Shown: positions 5,878 to 10,602 of the stretch, in pieces | How the letters are laid out: each line of letters starts with the position of its first letter | How positions within the stretch are numbered: position 1 is the first letter of the stretch | Source of the DNA: Halobacteriales archaeon SW_9_67_24 | Lineage (GTDB): Archaea; Halobacteriota; Halobacteria; Halobacteriales; Halococcaceae | Length of the DNA stretch: 10,602 nucleotides | Direction of reading: 5' to 3' | NCBI GenBank assembly: GCA_003022685.1 | Contig: PXSV01000168.1 | Coordinates: 1-10,602 of the forward strand | Position numbers and translations under genes: made by a program | Notes under the pieces: generated by a model | Database searches by the model: none | Seen by the model: only the letters and a program-made list of their open reading frames with translations | Told to the model about the DNA's origin: nothing

Positions 5878-6825
5878 TCAGGAGAACTCGATGTCGGCGG
5901 TGTAGCGATCCACGAGAAGCACGAGCGCACCGCCGATGGCGGCGACGACGAGCACCGAGCCGGCCGCCCGCGTCGTGACGGGCGTGTTCTCGACCACCCT
6001 GGTCGCGGGCAGTCTGAGCGCGCCGACCATCAGGCTCACCAGAAAGGTCAGCGTCGCTTCCCGGTAGTTCGCGAGCGCCCATCGGATGGCGTACGCGATC
6101 GAAAAGAGGCCGACGAGCGCGCCGATACCGAACGCGAGGATCACGACGGCCGGTTCGATCAGCGCGCCGACGCTGCCGCCCGACCCGAGGCCGGCGAGCC
6201 CGTCGGTGAACGTCGTGAGGGTACCCACCAGGTAATCGTACTGCCCGAGAATGTAGAGGAAGAAGGCCCCCGAGATCCCGGGCAGGATCATGCCGGCGAT
6301 CGCGATCGAACCGGCGACCAGCACGAACAGCGGCGTGTTCGGCATCGAGTTGCTGACCTCCGGCCCCGAGAGCGCGAACGCGAGCACGAACCCGAAGACC
6401 GCGACCGCGACCCGCCGGGGCGTGTCGAGCGAGACGTGCTCGGAGAGCACGATCGCCGAGGCCGCGATCAGGCCGAAGAACAGCGCCGCCACGAGCCCAG
6501 GATACGTCTCGAAGGCGTAGTCCATCAACCGTGCGACGGTGACCAGGGCGGTGGCGACGCCCGTTCCGAGCGCGAACAGGAAGGGAACGTCCATTTCGAC
6601 CAAGGCGGCCCGGAGTTCGGCGCGCTCGGTTCGGCGGTGGATCCGGGGCAAGTAGCGGAGCGCACCTGGATCGAGCGCCGTGATCGCGGCGATCAGTCGC
6701 TCGTAGATCCCCGTGATGAGCGCGATCGTCCCGCCCGACACCCCGGGAACCGCGTCAGCAGCCCCCATGAACATCCCCTTGAGGTAGACGACGACCCACG
6801 ACCGCATCGACTCGCGGCCGCTCAT
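5878..6825 (-). CDS. DUF368 membrane protein, candidate polyprenyl (dolichyl) phosphate flippase
   Basis: This 315-aa protein belongs to the DUF368 family. It has 8-10 probable membrane helices and the two related re-entrant signature motifs: GAADAVPGVSGGT at residues 21-33 and GMILPGISGAFFL at 178-190. In bacteria, DUF368 proteins (PopT) and DedA proteins (UptA) are established as carriers that return undecaprenyl phosphate to the cytoplasmic face of the membrane. Archaea use dolichyl phosphate for N-glycosylation instead. The ATG overlaps the aglB stop codon by 4 nt (ATGA), so this protein is probably made with the oligosaccharyltransferase that releases the spent carrier on the outside. 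I infer dolichyl-phosphate recycling; no substrate can be read from sequence. No Shine-Dalgarno site is obvious, as expected for coupled translation. Confidence 0.88.
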   Translation of the reverse strand: MSGRESMRSWVVVYLKGMFMGAADAVPGVSGGTIALITGIYERLIAAITALDPGALRYLPRIHRRTERAELRAALVEMDVPFLFALGTGVATALVTVARLMDYAFETYPGLVAALFFGLIAASAIVLSEHVSLDTPRRVAVAVFGFVLAFALSGPEVSNSMPNTPLFVLVAGSIAIAGMILPGISGAFFLYILGQYDYLVGTLTTFTDGLAGLGSGGSVGALIEPAVVILAFGIGALVGLFSIAYAIRWALANYREATLTFLVSLMVGALRLPATRVVENTPVTTRAAGSVLVVAAIGGALVLLVDRYTADIEFS

Positions 6826-9800
6826 CGCGCCGTCCCGGCTCGGGTCGGTGCCGCCCGTACCGGGGCCGTCCTCGCTGCTGGCTCGACGACCCGCTCGCCG
6901 GGAGCCGCCCTCGCGCCCGCGGTCGTCGTGTTCGCTGTCGTCGCGGTCGTCCCGTTCGCTCCCTCACTCGCGTTCGCCCCGCTTGTGTTCGGCCCGCTCG
7001 CGTTCGCTCCGGCGGAGGCGTTGCTCGCAGCCGAACCGTTCGTCCCGGCCGTGGCGTTCGTCGCGGCGCTCGCGTTGGCCGAGGCGTTCGTCGCCGTGGT
7101 GTTCGACGCGGTGGCGTTCGTCGGGATCGGCACCGACTCCTGCTGGAGATCGACCGTGACCGTCGCGTTGGTCCGGCCGATCACCGCCCCCTCGGGAACT
7201 TCGGCCGTCGCGTTCCACCGGGTCGCGTTCTCGCCTGCGCCCTCGACCGGCGTCCGGAAGGTGTACGGCCCGGTCGCCTGGACCGAGACGTTCGTCGCGC
7301 CCTCCTCAGTTCCCCACTGGTCGTAGCCGGTGGTGGAGTACGGCAGCGTCATCTCGAACGCGCCCCCGTCGTCGGTCGTCGCCTGCTGGGTGTAGTTGAA
7401 CGTCGCGTTGACCCCCGGCATCCGCATCTCGACGGTGGCCTCCACAGTGGTGTTCGCCGGGCCGGTCCCCTCGACCGTCGCGCCAGGCACCCGCTCGAAC
7501 GTCTTGACCCACGTCGGCGGCGTGGGAGTCAGGCCGCTGGCGTTCAGCCCCGTTGCCCGGAGTCGCCGGAACAGGGTCTGTGAGAGCTGCCGCGAGGAGC
7601 GCTGGCTCGCGTCGGCAAGCCGGTAGTGTTCGAGCGCCGCCACCCGCTCCTGGGGATAGGCCCCGACGCCGCCGATCTGGGCCGAGCCCTCCTCCTCGAC
7701 GAACGCCCGTGCGGCCGACATGTTGTCGAAGCGCTTGACCGCCGACTCGTTGCCCGACGGCGTGTAGGCGGCCCGGAGCGAGTCGCCCTGGGGGATCGAG
7801 CGCTCGTAGTCGACCACCACGGGCTCGGGTTCGACCGCGCTGCCGTGATAGGAGTACAGCCGGGTGCGCATCGTCTCGTAGTGGCGCTGTTCGTAGGCGT
7901 AGACCTCGAGCGAGACCTGTTGACTCCCCTGCTGTTGGCTCACGATCGGCGTGTAGTCGTCGTAGATCGACAGCGGGCCGGCGTTGTACCACGCGAAGGG
8001 CGCGCTGAACAGGCCCCTGCCGGCGGGATCGGCCATCCGCCAGTCGATCATCACGTAGCGTACGCCCTCGCCGTCCTCCATGCTGGCGATCTCGTTGGCC
8101 TCCGAGGCGTTGTCGGCGAGCAGGAAGTTCGCCGCCTGGCGGGCGTTCTGCTGGAAGGGGTTCGCCGTCGGGATCCGATCGCCGAGCACCGTGATCCAGT
8201 GGCCGTAGTCCCACCACGACAGCACGCCGTAAGCCCCGTCGGGGTAGTCGAAGTCGTCGGTCCTGTTGTATTCGCCGTAGTACGCCATCGACTCGTTGCC
8301 GCCGCCGTACGTTCCCTCGGCGGGCGTGTTGTTCGCCATCCAGTCCAGACTGCCCTCCCAGCCGAGGACGGTCCGGCCCGGCGATGAGCTCTGATCGGCA
8401 GTGGAACCGGCGGGCGTCAGCGCCGCGCCGCCACCGACGGCGAGCGGCGCGGTAATGAGGAGGACGACCGCGAGAACGGAGAGCACCTGGTAGGCTTCGA
8501 GGCCCCGGAGTCGCGTTCCGGCGTCGGCGGGGCTGAGGAATCGGATCAGCTCCCCCACGAGCACCGCGTTCAGCACGCAGACCGGGACGATGAGGTAGTA
8601 GTTGAACCGCGACTGCGTGAGCGTCGCCGCGGTCATCAGGAGCGCCCAGACCAGAACGAACACCGAGGCCGCTCGCTGGTCGCTCCGGCCGAACGCGAGC
8701 CGTCCCAGCAGGACGATCGCGCCGACGATCGCGGTGAAGAAGGCGAGCCCGTACGAGTCCCGGAAGAACCCGACCGCCTGATCGACGGCCGTCCCGAACG
8801 GCACGCCGGTCCGGAAGGGCGGTTGGGCCTCGGCGACGGTCAACGTGGTCGCGCTCGACCCGAACCCGACGACGCGTTCGAGCTGGTTGGTGAAGAAATC
8901 GAACAGTGCAGGCGTGGCGACCGCCATTACGACCGCGCCGAAAGCGAACAGCCCGAGGATCGTCGCCGGATAGGCCACCGGGGACAGGTCACGAGTTTCG
9001 ACGGTCCGAGCGAGCCACGCCATGAACACACAGCCGATCGCGCCCGCGAACGCGAGCGCGGGATGGAGAACCGAGAAGTTGGTCACGCTCACCTCGAAGG
9101 TGTCGAACGTGACGAGCAGCAAGAGTCCCGCGACCGACAGCGCGATCGCGCTCACGATGGCGACGTGCTCGGGGCTCTCGCCACGGAGGTAGGCAACGGG
9201 GAGCGCGACGAGCAGGAAGATCCCGTAGACCCCGACGAGCAGGAGGCCCGGCGGCCACACCCAGAGGTAGAGTGCGATCGCGATCCCCGCGAGTATCCCC
9301 CACCCGACCGGTCGGCGCAGGGAAGCGACATCACGCTCCGTGAACTGCTCGTAGACGGGTTTCTCGCGGTCGGCGACGGTGAGCGCGATCACGATGACTG
9401 CGACCGCGAGCACCTGGAAGAACGCCTCGGCGGCGTGGTGGTCGGAAAACCCCGCAATCGACCGCGAGAGGAACGTGCTCGGCGAGAGCGCGAGGATCGC
9501 CACGCCGACGACGCCGCCGAACCGGCCGCCGAAGCGCTTGCCGAGGAAGTACGCCGGGATCGCGGTGAGCGTCCCGAACACCGCGGGCGCGAACAGCAGG
9601 ACGAGCGCGGTCGTCTGTCCCGAGGGGTCGCCGAGTCCGACGGCGAGCGCCGCGGTGGCGACGAGTTGGTCGTACAGCGTGCCGAACTGGCCGACGGCGG
9701 TGCCCGTCGGGAAGCTGGTCCACGGGTCGAAGGGCATCGTCCACGGCCAGTGTTGGACCGTGTACTCCACCTGGCGGAGGTGATACCACGCGTCGTTGCC

Positions 9801-9974
9801 GCTGAAGTAGACCTCGCCGTCGACGAGGAAGCGCTCCCAGTTGCGGACCCGGATCCAGAGCATGAACCCGAGGAGGACGACGAGAAGCGGGATGTGGTAC
9901 CACGACTCGACGCGAGCGAGCACCGGACCGAGAGCCGGGAGTCGCTCGGCGAGTCGCTCCCTGCGTTGACTCAT
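6822..9974 (-). CDS. aglB: AglB, dolichyl-phosphooligosaccharide-protein glycotransferase (oligosaccharyltransferase)
   Basis: This 1050-aa STT3-type enzyme transfers the glycan from dolichyl phosphate to Asn in N-x-S/T sequons on the outer membrane face. One helix at residues 27-41 is followed by the first acidic catalytic motif GND (59-61). The second motif, DHHAAE, is at 178-183. More helices follow to about residue 514. The TVAE of the TIxE-type loop is at 379-382. The soluble domain carries the hallmark WWDYG at 587-591 and MIDWRM near 642-647. A beta-rich domain lies at about 825-945, and a tail follows with 12 sequons between 953 and 1017, then an Arg/Ala/Pro-rich end. The start at 9974 gives a normal cytoplasmic N-terminus and has a TATA-like box about 29 nt upstream. 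It overlaps the DUF368 gene by 4 nt and diverges from a GT2 glycosyltransferase gene. Confidence 0.95.
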   Translation of the reverse strand: MSQRRERLAERLPALGPVLARVESWYHIPLLVVLLGFMLWIRVRNWERFLVDGEVYFSGNDAWYHLRQVEYTVQHWPWTMPFDPWTSFPTGTAVGQFGTLYDQLVATAALAVGLGDPSGQTTALVLLFAPAVFGTLTAIPAYFLGKRFGGRFGGVVGVAILALSPSTFLSRSIAGFSDHHAAEAFFQVLAVAVIVIALTVADREKPVYEQFTERDVASLRRPVGWGILAGIAIALYLWVWPPGLLLVGVYGIFLLVALPVAYLRGESPEHVAIVSAIALSVAGLLLLVTFDTFEVSVTNFSVLHPALAFAGAIGCVFMAWLARTVETRDLSPVAYPATILGLFAFGAVVMAVATPALFDFFTNQLERVVGFGSSATTLTVAEAQPPFRTGVPFGTAVDQAVGFFRDSYGLAFFTAIVGAIVLLGRLAFGRSDQRAASVFVLVWALLMTAATLTQSRFNYYLIVPVCVLNAVLVGELIRFLSPADAGTRLRGLEAYQVLSVLAVVLLITAPLAVGGGAALTPAGSTADQSSSPGRTVLGWEGSLDWMANNTPAEGTYGGGNESMAYYGEYNRTDDFDYPDGAYGVLSWWDYGHWITVLGDRIPTANPFQQNARQAANFLLADNASEANEIASMEDGEGVRYVMIDWRMADPAGRGLFSAPFAWYNAGPLSIYDDYTPIVSQQQGSQQVSLEVYAYEQRHYETMRTRLYSYHGSAVEPEPVVVDYERSIPQGDSLRAAYTPSGNESAVKRFDNMSAARAFVEEEGSAQIGGVGAYPQERVAALEHYRLADASQRSSRQLSQTLFRRLRATGLNASGLTPTPPTWVKTFERVPGATVEGTGPANTTVEATVEMRMPGVNATFNYTQQATTDDGGAFEMTLPYSTTGYDQWGTEEGATNVSVQATGPYTFRTPVEGAGENATRWNATAEVPEGAVIGRTNATVTVDLQQESVPIPTNATASNTTATNASANASAATNATAGTNGSAASNASAGANASGPNTSGANASEGANGTTATTANTTTAGARAAPGERVVEPAARTAPVRAAPTRAGTAR
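6924..7118 (-). repeat. Low-complexity coding repeat: sequon-rich tail of AglB
   Basis: Codons 953-1017 of aglB encode a degenerate Asn-Ala-Ser/Thr repeat. Twelve N-x-S/T sequons fall within 65 residues, with little besides Asn, Ala, Ser, Thr and Gly. At DNA level the plus strand repeats GCGTTCG-like words. The frame remains open and the tail is predicted to lie outside the cell. Confidence 0.85.
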
Positions 9975-9999
9975 TGCCTGTACTGATTTACAAGACGCG

Positions 10000-10006
10000 C
10001 ATAAGG
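10000..10006 (-). promoter_or_regulatory. Candidate TATA box of aglB
   Basis: The minus strand reads CCTTATG, centred about 29 nt upstream of the aglB ATG at 9974. This predicts a leader of only a few bases. A TGTAAATC stretch nearer the gene is AT-rich but too close to the ATG to serve. Confidence 0.35.
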
Positions 10007-10080
10007 CTTGTGAAACAACCGACCGCACCTGTGGCCGCCGAACGGAAACGGCTATCCGTCGGCCACCGCGAGACGCCGCC

Positions 10081-10602
10081 ATGCGGGTCTCGGTCGTCGT
10101 CTGTACGTACGATCCGGCGGTGTTCGACTCCTTCCGTGACGTCGCCGACGACGTGCTCGACCAGACGTACTCGCCCGTGGAACTCGTGATCGTCGTCGAC
10201 GGCCGACCCGATCTCGCCGATCGGGTACGAGCGGCGTACGGCGACCGCGAGAACGTCGTGGTCCACGAAAACGATGCGAACCGGGGGCTCCTCGAAAGCC
10301 GGAACACGGGCGCGGAACTCGCTTCGGGCGACGTCGTGGCCTTTACCGACGACGACGTGCGGATCGATCCCGACTGGGTCGCCGAACTCGTCGCGGCCTA
10401 CGAGCGCACCGACGCGCTCGCGGTCGGCGGTCGGATGACCCCCGAGTGGGTCGCCGGCCGGCCCGCCTTCCTCCCCGCGGAGTTCTTCTGGCTCGTCGGC
10501 GTCACCCACCGCGGGTTCGGTCCCGACGGCGACGAGACTGCGGCCGGCGAAGTTCGGAATACGTTCGGTTCGAACATCTCGTTCAACAGAGAGGTCTTCC
10601 TG
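10081..10602 (+). CDS. GT2 glycosyltransferase, AglG/AglE-like, partial (right edge)
   Basis: The first 174 residues of a family 2 glycosyltransferase are visible, with no stop before the window ends. The GT-A fold is shown by VSVVVCTYD at residues 3-11, the VELVIVVDG strand at 33-41, NRGLLESRNTGAELASGDVVAF at about 67-88 with its conserved Arg and Asn, and the metal/nucleotide-binding TDDD at 89-92. FGSNISFNREVF near the end is typical of the AglG/AglE-type enzymes that add hexuronic acid or hexose to dolichyl-phosphate-linked glycan in haloarchaea. The gene diverges from aglB across a 106-nt spacer, consistent with a role in the same N-glycosylation pathway. The start at 10081 matches the conserved N-terminus; no Shine-Dalgarno site is seen, and a weak TATA-like GCTATCC lies 26 nt upstream. 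The sugar specificity is not determinable here. Confidence 0.87.
   Translation, partial: MRVSVVVCTYDPAVFDSFRDVADDVLDQTYSPVELVIVVDGRPDLADRVRAAYGDRENVVVHENDANRGLLESRNTGAELASGDVVAFTDDDVRIDPDWVAELVAAYERTDALAVGGRMTPEWVAGRPAFLPAEFFWLVGVTHRGFGPDGDETAAGEVRNTFGSNISFNREVFL

Noticed and set aside
6890..7130. CRISPR-like or tandem DNA repeat array
   Set aside because: The repeated GCGTTCG words have irregular spacing and no spacers; they are explained by the Asn-Ala-Ser/Thr coding repeat of aglB.
4801..7326. 841-residue open frame on the plus strand
   Set aside because: It lies opposite gfcR, the hypothetical gene, the DUF368 gene and the end of aglB. Its product is Arg/His-rich with no recognisable domain, whereas the minus-strand frames give clear families. 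Long antisense frames are common in GC-rich genomes.
8823..9986. 387-residue Glu/Arg-rich open frame on the plus strand
   Set aside because: Although its acidic content looks haloarchaeal at first, it is opposite the membrane domain of AglB and consists of irregular Arg/Glu/Asp runs caused by antisense of hydrophobic codons.
9975..10307. Upstream extension of aglB by 111 codons
   Set aside because: The extension is Ser/Arg/Thr-rich, runs through the divergent glycosyltransferase gene and its promoter, and precedes the normal AglB N-terminus with its first helix.

Overview
The window looks like haloarchaeal (class Halobacteria) chromosome. The DNA is GC-rich, the predicted proteins are strongly acidic with Asp/Glu-rich surfaces, and several genes have a TATA-like box about 26-30 nt upstream of the start codon, which predicts leaderless or nearly leaderless mRNAs. 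The archaeal oligosaccharyltransferase AglB and the haloarchaeal sugar regulator GfcR are both recognisable. I cannot assign a genus from the sequence.

Region 1 (1-3872) holds two divergent, tightly packed gene pairs. On the minus strand a TatD-like metal hydrolase overlaps by 4 nt (ATGA) the start of a further gene that runs off the left edge; its first 12 residues resemble a sugar-phosphate isomerase/epimerase TIM barrel. On the plus strand a myo-inositol-phosphate synthase-like protein overlaps by 4 nt (GTGA) a type I phosphodiesterase/nucleotide-pyrophosphatase-like protein. TatD-like hydrolase, isomerase-like protein and phosphodiesterase are parts of the bacterial 'ebo' metabolite-traffic cluster, so I infer an archaeal ebo-like locus that includes an inositol-phosphate synthase. 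The 447-nt divergent intergenic region carries small inverted repeats.

Region 2 (3891-5660) holds three separate minus-strand genes: a four-helix membrane protein of unknown function, GfcR (HTH plus PRPP-binding phosphoribosyltransferase fold), and a small unrecognised protein with a good Shine-Dalgarno site. An 81-bp nested, co-centred inverted repeat (4408-4488) lies between gfcR and the membrane-protein gene and overlaps the latter's predicted promoter and start codon.

Region 3 (5878-10602) is an N-glycosylation locus. aglB encodes the oligosaccharyltransferase. It overlaps by 4 nt (ATGA) a DUF368 protein, a family shown in bacteria to recycle undecaprenyl phosphate across the membrane. 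Divergent from aglB is a GT2 glycosyltransferase of the AglG/AglE type, truncated by the right edge. Together these suggest glycan assembly on dolichyl phosphate, transfer to protein, and return of the lipid carrier. AglB itself ends in a tail packed with N-glycosylation sequons followed by an Arg/Ala/Pro-rich end.

No rRNA, tRNA, CRISPR array or intact insertion sequence was seen.
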